Part shown: positions 41,292 to 50,711 of the stretch, piece by piece
Layout of the letters: each line of letters starts with the position of its first letter
How positions within the stretch are numbered: the stretch's first letter is position 1
Origin: Sulfitobacter sp. OXR-159
GTDB taxonomy: Bacteria > Pseudomonadota > Alphaproteobacteria > Rhodobacterales > Rhodobacteraceae
Direction of reading: 5' to 3'
DNA: 64,000 nucleotides
Assembly (NCBI RefSeq): GCF_034377145.1
Contig: NZ_CP139707.1
Span: 1,435,001-1,499,000 of the forward strand
Notes under the pieces: generated by a model
Database searches by the model: none
What the model was told of the DNA's origin: nothing
The model's input: only the letters and a program-made list of their open reading frames with translations
Translations under genes and position numbers: made by a program

Positions 41292-42167
41292 TTATTGGCC
41301 CTCGGTCTTCTTGATCACATAGCCCACGGTCAGCAGCGCGTCCGACAGGGCGGTGCGGATGCTCGACCGGGTGGAAACGGTGCCGACATCAATGCCAAGC
41401 TGCACCATGGTCTGGGCGATCATCGGGCTGATGCCACTGATGATGCACTCGGCACCCATCAGACGCACGGCAGCGGCGGCGCGCAGCAGGTGTTGTGCCA
41501 CCTGCGTGTCGACGGTGCCGACGCCGGTGATGTCCATGATGACCACTTCGGCCTGCCGCTCCAGAATGGTTTGCAGCAGGTTCTCCATCACCTCTTGGGC
41601 GCGGGCGGAATCCAGCGTGCCGATCAGCGGCAGGGTCAAAACGCGGTCCCAAAGCTCGACGACCGGGGTCGACAGTTCCAGCATTTCTTGGCGTTGACGA
41701 TCGATGATCTGCTCACGCTCAAGAATGAAAATCTCGTTGGTGTAGATGGCAAAGGCATCGACCAGACGGGTGACCAGCATCACGTCGCGGATCAATACGC
41801 CGTGTTCGCTGTCTTGCATCGCTTCGAGCCGTTTGAACAGCGGCGCTTTCAACGCCAGCACAAAGGTCGCCATCTCGGTTGGGGTCACGCCGCGGTTGAC
41901 ACGTTCACGGCTCACATCGGCCAGAACGGCGCGCAGATCGTCCCATTGGGTATCATCGAAATCGAAATCTTCGCCCGAGATGCCATCGCGCACACCTTTG
42001 GAAAAGGCTTTGAGCAATTCGCGGTTCTGGTTCCGGCTCTCCGCATCGGAGAACAGGTCAGAACGTTTCACGCCCTCTTTGACCTGCGTTCCCAGCCACT
42101 CCTCGATGATACCTTTGAAATCGGTGTCGAGAACAGTCAGAATATTGGCCGTAGCAGATTGCGGCAT
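41292..42167 (-). CDS. rsbR: RsbR-like STAS stressosome sensor
   Basis: The 291-residue product has a helical N-terminal sensor (residues about 1-165, globin-like position in the family; FAIYTNEIFILEREQIIDRQ is the linker helix) and a C-terminal STAS domain (VVIMDITGVGTVDTQVAQHL, ECIISGISPMIAQTMVQLGI). The STAS Thr residues of DITG and VDTQ are the known phosphorylation sites of RsbR. It is the first gene of the operon; GGGG lies before ATG. No haem-binding His is obvious, so what it senses is unknown. Confidence 0.88.
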   Translation of the reverse strand: MPQSATANILTVLDTDFKGIIEEWLGTQVKEGVKRSDLFSDAESRNQNRELLKAFSKGVRDGISGEDFDFDDTQWDDLRAVLADVSRERVNRGVTPTEMATFVLALKAPLFKRLEAMQDSEHGVLIRDVMLVTRLVDAFAIYTNEIFILEREQIIDRQRQEMLELSTPVVELWDRVLTLPLIGTLDSARAQEVMENLLQTILERQAEVVIMDITGVGTVDTQVAQHLLRAAAAVRLMGAECIISGISPMIAQTMVQLGIDVGTVSTRSSIRTALSDALLTVGYVIKKTEGQ

Positions 42168-42469
42168 CTTGAACCCCAGTGTTTATTTCACCCCCCATAG
42201 GCCAATCGTGGGGCCAAGTGTCAATAGGACGCAGGGATTTTGATCGGCGGCAAAGCGCCATCGGGGGCGCGCCATGTGATTGACTATGACCGCTTTTCGA
42301 GTGCCGCAACGGGGGGGGGCAGGCCATCGACGTTGGGTCTTCGCTTACGAGTTTGGAGGTGGAGGTGATTGGAGCGCTAGGGGCCCACGGCTCCACCATA
42401 AAGGGGTAGCCCCGTCGCATCGCCCACCCGCAGGCAGGCGATGACTGTCTCTTAGTCGCGGGTGGCGGC
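42168..42469. other. Intergenic stretch, no gene seen
   Basis: About 300 bases separate rsbR from proV. I see no plausible coding frame. The right part after proV has no strong terminator; the left part should hold the rsb promoter, but no clear -35/-10 pair stands out. Confidence 0.5.
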
Positions 42470-43513
42470 TTATGCCGCCTCGCCGGGATGCCGTGGGACC
42501 AGCGCCCGGACCAGATCACGCATATGCAACACGCCGACCTGTTTGCCCTCGCGCATGACGCGGTAGTTGTTGGTCGTATCCCCTCCGGAAACCGCGATGA
42601 TGCTTTCCAGCGTGTCGTCGAAATCGACCTCACCGGCCACATCTGCAGGCGGCACCTCGGTCTTCTCCATGACCGACCGTACCCGCAGCACCCGCGCGCG
42701 GTTGATGTCGCTGACGAAGGCTTCGATGTAGGGATCATTGGGGTTCAGAAGGATATGCTGTGGCTCGCCCTGCTGGACGATGAACCCGTCTTTGAGGATC
42801 ACCAGATGGTCCGCCAGTTTTAGCGCCTCGTCCAGATCGTGGGTGATGAAGATCACGGTCTTATGCAGTTCTTCTTGCAACTCGATCAGCAGATCCTGCA
42901 TGTCGGTGCGGATCAGCGGGTCGAGCGCGGAGAACGCCTCGTCCATCAGCATCACGTCAGAGTTCGACGTGAGCGCGCGGGCAATGCCAACACGCTGCTG
43001 CATCCCGCCTGATAGCTGCGCGGGGTACTGCTCTCCTTGACCCTCCAGCCCGACGCGGTTCAGCCATTTGGTGGCCTCAGCCGCGTATTTGCTGCGGTTC
43101 TTGCCTTCGATCTCCCAGCTGAGCCCGGTGTTTTCCAACACCGTGCGATGCGGCAGCAGGGCGAACTTTTGGAACACCATCGACATCTTGTGCTTGCGCA
43201 TCTCGCGCAGGCGACGCTCGTTGTAGTCGAGGATGTTCTCGCCGTTCATGATCACTTCGCCCGAGGTGGGGTCAATGAGGCGGTTGAGGTGCCGGATCAG
43301 GGTCGATTTGCCCGAACCCGACAGCCCCATGATCACCGTGGTCTTGCCCGCAGGCATGTCCACGTTGATGTTGTTAAGACCCAGCACATGGCCTGTTTCG
43401 GCCTGAAGGTCGGTCTTGCTCATGCCGCCGCGCACCTTCTCCAGCGCGCCCTGCGGGTCATCGCCGAAGATCTTATAGAGGTTGCGGACGGAAATCTTGA
43501 TATCGTCTGTCAT
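42470..43513 (-). CDS. proV: Glycine betaine/proline ABC transporter ATPase
   Basis: The 347-residue product is ProV/OpuAA: TTVIMGLSGSGKSTLIRHLN (Walker A), QLSGGMQQRVGIARAL (signature), SDVMLMDEAFSALDPLIRTD (Walker B), and a C-terminal CBS region (RVMREGKQVGVLHMRDLV) that in OpuA senses ionic strength. ATG 43513 has GAGG upstream; a GTG at 43525 is an alternative. It is last in proX-proW-proV order. Confidence 0.94.
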   Translation of the reverse strand: MTDDIKISVRNLYKIFGDDPQGALEKVRGGMSKTDLQAETGHVLGLNNINVDMPAGKTTVIMGLSGSGKSTLIRHLNRLIDPTSGEVIMNGENILDYNERRLREMRKHKMSMVFQKFALLPHRTVLENTGLSWEIEGKNRSKYAAEATKWLNRVGLEGQGEQYPAQLSGGMQQRVGIARALTSNSDVMLMDEAFSALDPLIRTDMQDLLIELQEELHKTVIFITHDLDEALKLADHLVILKDGFIVQQGEPQHILLNPNDPYIEAFVSDINRARVLRVRSVMEKTEVPPADVAGEVDFDDTLESIIAVSGGDTTNNYRVMREGKQVGVLHMRDLVRALVPRHPGEAA

Positions 43514-43521
43514 GTCTGGCC

Positions 43522-44547
43522 TCACTTCTGCGCCGCGTTGATCCGCGCAAGCGCGGCTTTGGTGACCCGGTCGAGGATGATCGCAAGCAGCACGATCCCC
43601 AGACCCGACAGGAGGCCCACGCCCAATTCAAGGCTCCGAATGCCGCGCAGCACCAGCACGCCCAGACCGGGGGCCGAAACCAGCGAGGCGATAACGACCA
43701 TGGCAAGGCTCATCATGATGGTCTGGTTCACACCGGCCATGATGTTGGGCAGCGCCAGCGGGATCTGCACCTTGTAAAGCTTTTGACGGTTGGTCATGCC
43801 AAAGGCGTCGGCGGCCTCAATCACGTCTTTGTCGACCAGACGGATGCCAAGGTCGGTCAGACGCACCACCGGCACGATGGCGTAAAGGATGATCGCGATG
43901 CCGTAGAGCTTGGGCTCAGTCACCGAGAACAGGAAGATCAGCGGGATCAGGTAGACGAAGGGCGGCAGGGTTTGCAGCATATCTAAGATCGGGATCATCG
44001 TGCGCTGCACCCGGTCACTGCGCGACATGGCGATGCCGATGGGCACGCCCAAAAGCACACATATAAAGGCGCAGACAAAGATGATCGCCAACGTCTGCAT
44101 GGTGTGTTCGTAAAAGTCGATAAAGGCGAGGAAGCCAAAGACCAGCGCCACCAGACCCACCAGCTTGAGCGAACGGCCCACGGCAAAGGTGATCGCCATC
44201 AAAAGCGGGATCATCACGAACCACGGCACTGCCTGCATGATCCACAGCGCATTTTCCAGCGCCCAGCTTAGCGGTTGGGTCAATGGGTCGACAACAACTT
44301 TAAGATTGTCCTTGATGGCGAGGAAGCCTTGCTCCAGCCCTTGGGTCAGGTCGCGCGACTGCGGGATGGCGTCGCAACTGTCGTGCAGCGCATCCAGCGA
44401 AGGGAAGGGCGTGTCCCAGAGCGTCGTGTCGGTATCACCGCCCGCTTGCCCCATGAGATCGGCCATGGAGCTAAGCCCACCGCCTTGGTCATCGCCGCAC
44501 CAGCCGCGCAGGCCGAGCTGGTCAAAGAAGTTATCGTAAGTCGCCAT
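43522..44547 (-). CDS. proW: Glycine betaine/proline ABC transporter permease
   Basis: The 341-residue product has an N-terminal cytoplasmic extension and about six TM helices (WFVMIPLLMAITFAVGRSLK, LVALVFGFLAFIDFYEHTMQ, FVYLIPLIFLFSVTEPKLYG). The permease loop EAADAFGMTNRQKLYKVQIP is the ATPase-coupling EAA motif. It sits 252 bases downstream of proX beyond an intrinsic terminator. Confidence 0.94.
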   Translation of the reverse strand: MATYDNFFDQLGLRGWCGDDQGGGLSSMADLMGQAGGDTDTTLWDTPFPSLDALHDSCDAIPQSRDLTQGLEQGFLAIKDNLKVVVDPLTQPLSWALENALWIMQAVPWFVMIPLLMAITFAVGRSLKLVGLVALVFGFLAFIDFYEHTMQTLAIIFVCAFICVLLGVPIGIAMSRSDRVQRTMIPILDMLQTLPPFVYLIPLIFLFSVTEPKLYGIAIILYAIVPVVRLTDLGIRLVDKDVIEAADAFGMTNRQKLYKVQIPLALPNIMAGVNQTIMMSLAMVVIASLVSAPGLGVLVLRGIRSLELGVGLLSGLGIVLLAIILDRVTKAALARINAAQK

Positions 44548-44742
44548 CTGTCGCTTTCCCGGTCTGCATCAGACCGTCTATTTTTGGGGAGGGGGCCGGT
44601 GCGCCGCGCGGTTTGCGCGGTGTCGGCTGCCCCACGCAAAGGCGGCAAATCAAACCTATGTCCTTGCAAAGAAACTGCGCAATAGGCCGGGGGCCGCGGC
44701 GCAGTCGGTGTGAAAAGACGTAAGTCTTGCCGCCGATCCTGA

Positions 44743-44790
44743 AACAAACGGGCGGGAAACCCAGATGAGTTCCCCGCCCGCCGTTTTGTC
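44743..44790 (-). terminator. Attenuating terminator between proX and proW
   Basis: On the minus strand CGGGCGGGGAA (44770-44780) and TTTCCCGCCCG (44749-44759) form a GC stem followed by TTTGTTTC. It lies right after the proX stop and before proW, so most transcripts should end after proX, giving excess binding protein over permease. Confidence 0.78.
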
Positions 44791-44798
44791 AGTCTGTC

Positions 44799-45767
44799 TT
44801 ACTGGTCAAGCAGCTTCGACAGGTTGCCACGGGCGTCGTCGCTCAGCCATTCGGCCCAGACGTCCTTGTTGTTCTGCAGGTAGTAAACAGCCGCTTCTTC
44901 ATTCGAAGCGTTGCTTTCGCCCTGCCATGCCAGCAGCTTGCTCATCTCTTCGGTCTTGAAGGAGACGTTGCCGATGAATTCCGCGATTTCAGGATTGTTG
45001 TCGTGGAAATCCTTGGTCATCACGGTCAGAACCGGTGCCGTCGGGAAGGCCGAAGGCTTGGGCTCTGGGTTGTCGGCGTTCTGGTTGGCGCTGTGCGCGG
45101 CCTCGTCAAATTCGCCCAGATCGACGCTGGTCATGTCGTATTTGCCCAGCGGCGTGGTTGGGGCCCAATAGTAGCCGAACCATGGCTCTTTGCTTTCATA
45201 GGCCGACGCCATCGAGGTCACCATCGTCTCACCCGAGCCGTGGTCAAAAACTTCGATGCCATTGCCTTCGAGGTCATAGGCGCGGGCGAGGTTGTCGCTC
45301 ACGATGCGGCAGCCCCAGCCATCGGGACAGTTGTTGAACATGCCGCCGACCAGTTCGGGGTTTTCCAAGATGCCTTCGATGGTGGCAAGCTCGGGATGCT
45401 CATCCACAAGATAGGTCGGCACCCACCAGCCTTCGACACCACCGGGATCAAGCACGGAAGTCAGCTCAACGATCTTGCCGTCCGCTTTCAGCTTTTTGTA
45501 AGCGTCACCGGCGGAGTTCGGCCACAGTTCGGGCACGATGTCCGGCTCGTTGTTTTCCGACAGCGATGTCACGGCGGGCGTGGTGTCCGACGGAACCACG
45601 GTCACATCGCAGGAATAGCCCTGAACCAGCAGGAATTCGGTCACGGCGGTGACGATCTGTGCCGACGCCCAGTTCATTTCCGCGATCGAGACTTCGCCGC
45701 AGTCCTGAGCGGCGGCGGCCATCGGGGTTGCAACGGCAAAGGCCGTGCCAAGCAAATAGCGTTTCAT
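44799..45767 (-). CDS. proX: Glycine betaine/proline ABC transporter substrate-binding protein
   Basis: The 322-residue product has a cleaved signal (MKRYLLGTAFAVATPMAAAA, cut before QDCGEV) and an OpuAC-type binding domain (MNWASAQIVTAVTEFLLVQG, WVPTYLVDEHPELATIEG, EPWFGYYWAPTTPLGKYDMT). Trp residues that cage quaternary amines are present in the domain. ATG 45767 has AGGAGA upstream. It is first in the operon and its transcript can end at the hairpin after it. Confidence 0.93.
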   Translation of the reverse strand: MKRYLLGTAFAVATPMAAAAQDCGEVSIAEMNWASAQIVTAVTEFLLVQGYSCDVTVVPSDTTPAVTSLSENNEPDIVPELWPNSAGDAYKKLKADGKIVELTSVLDPGGVEGWWVPTYLVDEHPELATIEGILENPELVGGMFNNCPDGWGCRIVSDNLARAYDLEGNGIEVFDHGSGETMVTSMASAYESKEPWFGYYWAPTTPLGKYDMTSVDLGEFDEAAHSANQNADNPEPKPSAFPTAPVLTVMTKDFHDNNPEIAEFIGNVSFKTEEMSKLLAWQGESNASNEEAAVYYLQNNKDVWAEWLSDDARGNLSKLLDQ

Positions 45768-46066
45768 AGTGATATCTCCTCTATTGTATCCGCAGTGACA
45801 CGCAGCCGCGCACCGCTGATCTTTGTCCCTTTGCATCAAGAAAAAGCCGGTCGCGCGATAGGGCGCGGCAGCTTTCGATGGCCGGGTTTGCTGGAGATAA
45901 GAAAACAAATCGCGCGTCCCTGTGCAACACGATTGCCGGGAGGATGACGCAAGTTCGGGCACCGCGCCGGGTCTGGCGCGGTGTGGTTATGATCGGCGCC
46001 CCCCTGCAGGACGCCATATAATTAAGGCCCGCCGCGACCGTTCAAGCGGGGCGCAAGTGGGGCTGT

Positions 46067-46339
46067 TCAGCGGCGGGAAAAACTTTCCATGCCGCGGATA
46101 TGCTGGGGGATGTCTTTGCGGTTTAGGCCAATATCCTGCAGCAGACGGTCATCCATCGCGTTCAGCGTCGACAGCGTGCGGTTGCGCTCCCAACGGCGCG
46201 CGGTGTCGCGCAGGGCACGCCGCAGCATGGCGACAAGGGCCAGACCCTCGGCGTTGGCGACTTGACCGATGGTGCCGTTAAAGGCGGTTCCGGGCATCCC
46301 GGCGATCTGGTTGGTGTTCTTCAGCAGGCGGAAATGCAT
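46067..46339 (-). CDS. DUF1127 domain protein
   Basis: The 90-residue product has the DUF1127 tail: NRTLSTLNAMDDRLLQDIGL then NRKDIPQHIR. Members are small basic proteins, some linked to phosphate or RNA-related stress in alphaproteobacteria. ATG 46339 is chosen because GGAG sits six bases upstream; longer frames to 46384 lack this. Confidence 0.82.
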   Translation of the reverse strand: MHFRLLKNTNQIAGMPGTAFNGTIGQVANAEGLALVAMLRRALRDTARRWERNRTLSTLNAMDDRLLQDIGLNRKDIPQHIRGMESFSRR

Positions 46340-46384
46340 GGCATGCTCCATATCAAAAAAGGTCGTGAGAGGAAGGAACCGCAA

Positions 46385-47565
46385 AAGAGGACGGTCAGTG
46401 CCAAAAGGCCGGGCCGGGTCGGTTGTGTGGGTCTCATCCCGAGTGTGATCCGGAAAGTCAGTTGGAACCCCGATGGTCCGAACAGGCGGATCGGCCTGTC
46501 CGACCGGGGTTACCGGCGGTTCAGCAGCGTGCCCGGTTTGCGCGGGCGCCTCTTATGAACGGCATACATCAACATGCGGCGCATTTGGTCTACCCGAGCG
46601 GCCATTGCAATAGGGTGAAATGGGGGTGCGACACCCTGCCGCAGGAGCGGGGCGCAGAGTGCACTATGGCTGGGGTTTGCGCCTTGTCGGCGCGGTGTCG
46701 TTTGTGGGCTTTGAAATGTCGTTTTGAGCGTCGGATTTGGCGCATTTTGGCGCGGATGTTCGGGGGGAGGTAAGCGGCTAGTGAGGTATACGTTCGAGAC
46801 CAGCAGCCGCCTTTGCGCGATTAAGTCTGCCGCAAAGAGGCGATAGGCCGCTTCTTGTAGGCCCACCTCGCCGCGCCGGTTGCGGTTCCGATGTGTTTCC
46901 GGCGAAATGCCTTGCATGAGCCCCTGACGCCCCCTCCAGGTGCGCGATTGATTCGGCGGGAATAAGGCGCTCTACCTGTGGCTTTGTCACCAGTTCCGCA
47001 GGTTTTCGGGCCATTGGTTCCAGCTTGTGAACAAGCAATCAAAAAGAATGACGAAAACAAGGCGGCACAGATGCGGCGCATTTGCGGCGCCATTGTCTCT
47101 CACCGCGAAACAGTCTTGACCGGGGGTGAAAGGGCGCGGTCGCGTTTTGGCGTTAATTTTCCTTAATCCTATGGCGAAACGCGATTTTGCCGAGGAATGC
47201 TGGGGAAACAATCGCCGCCGTGAGATCGGCTAAACCACCTGAATTGCGGCAAAACTTCATTTGGTTCCGGCAATTTTCAAACATTTTTCTCTTTGTCCAT
47301 TCGTATAGGAGGGCTATTCCTATAGATGCCCAACTGGGGGGCATAGAAGTCTGTAGGTCACGGGGGCGGCCGCATTAAGCGCATCAAGGATGCGGGAAAT
47401 GTGGGTACGCCGCAAAATTTGCGACCGTAAACACAACATACCGGGGAGGGGTTCTTCTCGGGTGTGGGCCTTGTTCAGGCTCGTCCCCTTCGTTGGCGCA
47501 AGGATGCGTGTCGCCCGATCTGGATTTCAACCAGCGGGGCGCGTGTGAACGGAGGGAGAGACGAT
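46385..47565. other. Long intergenic region, no gene supported
   Basis: About 1.2 kb between the DUF1127 gene and the small ORF at 47566. Short open frames exist on both strands but none has a ribosome site and natural composition. The AT-rich patch near 47,230-47,340 (TTCAAACATTTTTCTCTTTG) may hold the promoter of the downstream RTX/Hint gene. Confidence 0.5.
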
Positions 47566-47733
47566 ATGATAGACAAGCGACAGGCCCTGCCATTGGCCTT
47601 CTGCGGGGCAAGAAATGTCCGGTTCGACCGCTCTGCCGTTCGGCGCTCCATTCATCAGATTGAAACAGAATCCACTTCCAAGACGGCCGCGTTGCGCGCC
47701 GCGTGCAACACCGCTCAGGAGAATTCACAATGA
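47566..47733 (+). CDS. Small upstream ORF coupled to the RTX/Hint gene
   Basis: The 55-residue product MIDKRQALPLAFCGARNVRF then DRSAVRRSIHQIETESTSKT has an excellent ribosome site (GGAGGGAGAG before ATG). Its TGA overlaps the ATG of the large gene (ATGA at 47730). It may be a real small protein or a leader ORF that sets translation of the large protein. Confidence 0.5.
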   Translation: MIDKRQALPLAFCGARNVRFDRSAVRRSIHQIETESTSKTAALRAACNTAQENSQ

Positions 47734-50642
47734 TTAGAACACTTGATTTCAATGCGTTCAGCGCAGGCACCATCATTGACGACGAATATGCGGACCTGGG
47801 CGTTACGGTTTCGGCCAGCGGCGGCTCTGGCGATGCGATGATCTTTGACAGCGCCAACCCCACGGGTGGCGACAACGATCTGGCCTCCGACACGCTTGAA
47901 GGTCTGCTGATCGTCTCCGAAGACGGCGACCAGAGCGACCCGGACGACAACGCCGGCGGCGGCAGCCTGTTCTTTGATTTCGATGACATGGTACGCATGA
48001 AGGGCGTCACCTTCAAAGACATCGAAGAGACCAGCGGCGAGGGCACCCGTGTCATCTTTTACGATGACAATGGCGACGTGATCCAGAACCACTACGTTCA
48101 GCCCACCGGCGACGGCGGCGAACGGTTCGTTCAGTTCAACATAGACGGCGTGTCGCGCTTCGAAGTGCGTTTCGAAGGCTCCGGCGCGATCGACAACGTG
48201 ATCTTCGACGACGACAAGCCAGCAGGCGGCGGCAATGACGCGCCCGTGGCCGAAGACGATGTGCTTGAGATCGACGAAGACACCTCCGGCACCGTCGACG
48301 TGCTGGGCAATGACAGCGACAGCGATGGCGACACGCTGACCATCACCATGGCAAGCTGCCCCGTCGGGGATGTGATCATCAACGACGATGGCACGCTCAC
48401 TCTGACGCCAAACGCGGATTTCAACGGCGAAACAACCATCACCTACACCGTGGATGACGGCAACGGCGGCACCGACACCGGCACCGTCAATGTCACCGTA
48501 AACCCGGTGAACGACGCCCCCGAGGCCAATGACGACACGGCCAGCACCACCGGCACCGAAGCGGTCGTAATCCCAGTCTTGGACAACGACACCGACGTGG
48601 ACGGCGACACTTTGAGCGTTGCAGATGCGTCCAGCGACGATGGCACCGTGACAATCAACGACGATGGCACCATCACTTTTGTTGCCGATGACGGTTTCAC
48701 CGGCGACGCGACGATCACCTACACCGTGTCCGACCCCGACGGTCTGACCGACGAAGGCTCCGTGACTGTGACCGTGGGTGACGGCGATCCGACCCGCGAC
48801 GGTTATGTTGACGGCACCGCTGGCGACGATCTGATCGACACCGCCTATACCGGCGACCCCGATGGCGACATGATCGACAACGACGACGCGATCCTGCCCG
48901 GTGCCGAAGGCGATGACGACTATGTCCGCGCAGGCGACGGTGACGACACCATTCTGGCAGGCGACGGCGATGACATCGTCGAAGCCGGTGCGGGCTCTGA
49001 CGTGGTCGACGGCGGTGACGGTGACGACATGATCACCACCGGCAACGACGATATCGCGCCTGATTTGGGCTACCCGGAAAGCGACAGCGACAGCTTGAGC
49101 TTTGACCCCGATGCCGATCCCGAGAACGACCGCGACTCCGTCGATGGCGGCGCGGGCAATGACACCATCTCGACCGGCGACGACCGTGACACCATCACCG
49201 GCGGCACGGGCGATGATGTGATCGACGCGGGCATCGACGACGATTGGGTTGATGGCGGCGACGGCGATGACCGTATCGTCGGCGGCGAGGGCAACGACAG
49301 CATCCTTGGTGGCGCTGGCAATGACACGATCTTTGCCGGCAATGATCCCGACCTCGGCCTTGATGTGCTCGACATCCCCGACGAAGATGATGCGTCCAAC
49401 CCCTTCACCCCCGACCGTGTTACGGACAACGGGAGGGATACGGTCGACGGTGGTTCGGGCAATGACGTGATCTATGGCGCCGATGACGCCGACATGCTGC
49501 GCGGCGGTTCTGGCGATGACTATATCGACGGTCAGATCGACGATGACATCATCGAAGGCAACACCGGCAATGACACGCTGCTTGGCGGTCAAGGCGCCGA
49601 CAGTATCTCGGGTGGTCAGGGCAATGATGAGCTTGACGGCGGCACCGGCGATGACACGCTACGCGGCAACCGTGACGATGACCTGCTGGTCGGCGGCGCG
49701 GGCGACGATGTGCTCGACGGTGGCGGCGAGAACGACACGCTGATCGGCGACGACGGCGATGACACGCTGCAGGGTGGTCAGGGCGACGATCTGCTTGACG
49801 GTGGTGCGGGGGTCGACGTGATGACCGGCGGTGCCGATCAGGACAGCTTCGTCAACGTAAACGCAGGCGATGATGTCGACGGTGGCAGCGCTGGCATGGA
49901 CTTTGACACGCTCGATCTGCGCGGCTCGGCCCCTGAGGGTGGTCGCTTCGAGATCACCTATACATCGGACGACCGCGAAGACGGTTTCGTCGACTACTTC
50001 AACGAAGACGGCAGCGATGCCGGGCGTTTGAACTTTGTCGAGATCGAAAATGTCATCCCCTGTTTCACACCGGGCACCAAGATCGCCACGCCGCGCGGCG
50101 AGGTTCTCGTCGAGGCGCTTGAGGTCGGTGACCGGGTCATCACCCGCGACAACGGCATTCAGACGATCCGCTGGGTCGGTGCGCGTGAGATGACGGGGGC
50201 CGAGTTCGAAAAGGCCGCCCATCTCAAGCCGGTGCTGATCCGTAAGGGCGCGCTTGGCAATGCACTGCCCGAGCGTGACATGATGGTCAGCCCCAACCAC
50301 CGCGTGTTGGTCGCCAACGAGAAAACGGCGCTCTACTTCGAAGAGCGTGAAGTGCTGGTTGCGGCGAAACACCTGACCGGCATGGAGGGCATCGACGTGG
50401 TCGAGGTCTCTGGCACCACTTACATCCACGTGATGTTCGACCGCCATGAGGTGATCTTGTCGGATGGCACATGGACCGAGAGCTTCCAGCCTGGTGACAT
50501 GTCGCTGGCCGGTATCGGCGAAGAACAACGCAACGAAATCCTCGAACTCTTCCCCGAGCTTGCGACACAGGACGGCATCGAAGGCTACACCGCCGCCCGC
50601 CGGTCGCTGAAAAAGCACGAGGCCAGCTTGCTGGTGAAATAA
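47730..50642 (+). CDS. Large RTX/cadherin-like protein with C-terminal Hint domain
   Basis: The 970-residue, very acidic protein has an N-terminal beta domain (GVTVSASGGSGDAMIFD), two VCBS/cadherin-like repeats (DVLEIDEDTSGTVDVLGNDS, DGTLTLTPNADFNGETTITY), then many RTX nonapeptides (GGxGNDTxx/GGDGDDxxx, about residues 360-720). The last 200 residues are a Hint_2 domain (CFTPGTKIATPRGEVLVEAL, VSPNHRVLVANE). Such proteins bind Ca2+ and are exported by type I secretion; the Hint part may self-cleave. Roseobacters often encode them. No T1SS genes are in the window. Confidence 0.88.
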   Translation: MIRTLDFNAFSAGTIIDDEYADLGVTVSASGGSGDAMIFDSANPTGGDNDLASDTLEGLLIVSEDGDQSDPDDNAGGGSLFFDFDDMVRMKGVTFKDIEETSGEGTRVIFYDDNGDVIQNHYVQPTGDGGERFVQFNIDGVSRFEVRFEGSGAIDNVIFDDDKPAGGGNDAPVAEDDVLEIDEDTSGTVDVLGNDSDSDGDTLTITMASCPVGDVIINDDGTLTLTPNADFNGETTITYTVDDGNGGTDTGTVNVTVNPVNDAPEANDDTASTTGTEAVVIPVLDNDTDVDGDTLSVADASSDDGTVTINDDGTITFVADDGFTGDATITYTVSDPDGLTDEGSVTVTVGDGDPTRDGYVDGTAGDDLIDTAYTGDPDGDMIDNDDAILPGAEGDDDYVRAGDGDDTILAGDGDDIVEAGAGSDVVDGGDGDDMITTGNDDIAPDLGYPESDSDSLSFDPDADPENDRDSVDGGAGNDTISTGDDRDTITGGTGDDVIDAGIDDDWVDGGDGDDRIVGGEGNDSILGGAGNDTIFAGNDPDLGLDVLDIPDEDDASNPFTPDRVTDNGRDTVDGGSGNDVIYGADDADMLRGGSGDDYIDGQIDDDIIEGNTGNDTLLGGQGADSISGGQGNDELDGGTGDDTLRGNRDDDLLVGGAGDDVLDGGGENDTLIGDDGDDTLQGGQGDDLLDGGAGVDVMTGGADQDSFVNVNAGDDVDGGSAGMDFDTLDLRGSAPEGGRFEITYTSDDREDGFVDYFNEDGSDAGRLNFVEIENVIPCFTPGTKIATPRGEVLVEALEVGDRVITRDNGIQTIRWVGAREMTGAEFEKAAHLKPVLIRKGALGNALPERDMMVSPNHRVLVANEKTALYFEEREVLVAAKHLTGMEGIDVVEVSGTTYIHVMFDRHEVILSDGTWTESFQPGDMSLAGIGEEQRNEILELFPELATQDGIEGYTAARRSLKKHEASLLVK

Positions 50643-50674
50643 TCCCGCAAGGGCGGGGCGCGATGCAACTTGGA

Positions 50675-50705
50675 AACGGGGCGGGTGACCGCCCCGTTTT
50701 CTTTT
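50675..50705 (+). terminator. Intrinsic terminator after the RTX/Hint gene
   Basis: ACGGGGCGG-GTGA-CCGCCCCGT followed by TTTCTTTT, between the convergent genes ending at 50642 and 50712. Confidence 0.85.
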
Positions 50706-50711
50706 GTGGGA

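Noticed and set aside
47715..49592. Minus-strand 625-codon frame and CRISPR-like repetition in the same stretch
   Set aside because: The regularity comes from RTX nonapeptide codons of the plus-strand gene. Repeats are degenerate and in frame, with no spacers, so neither a gene nor a CRISPR array.
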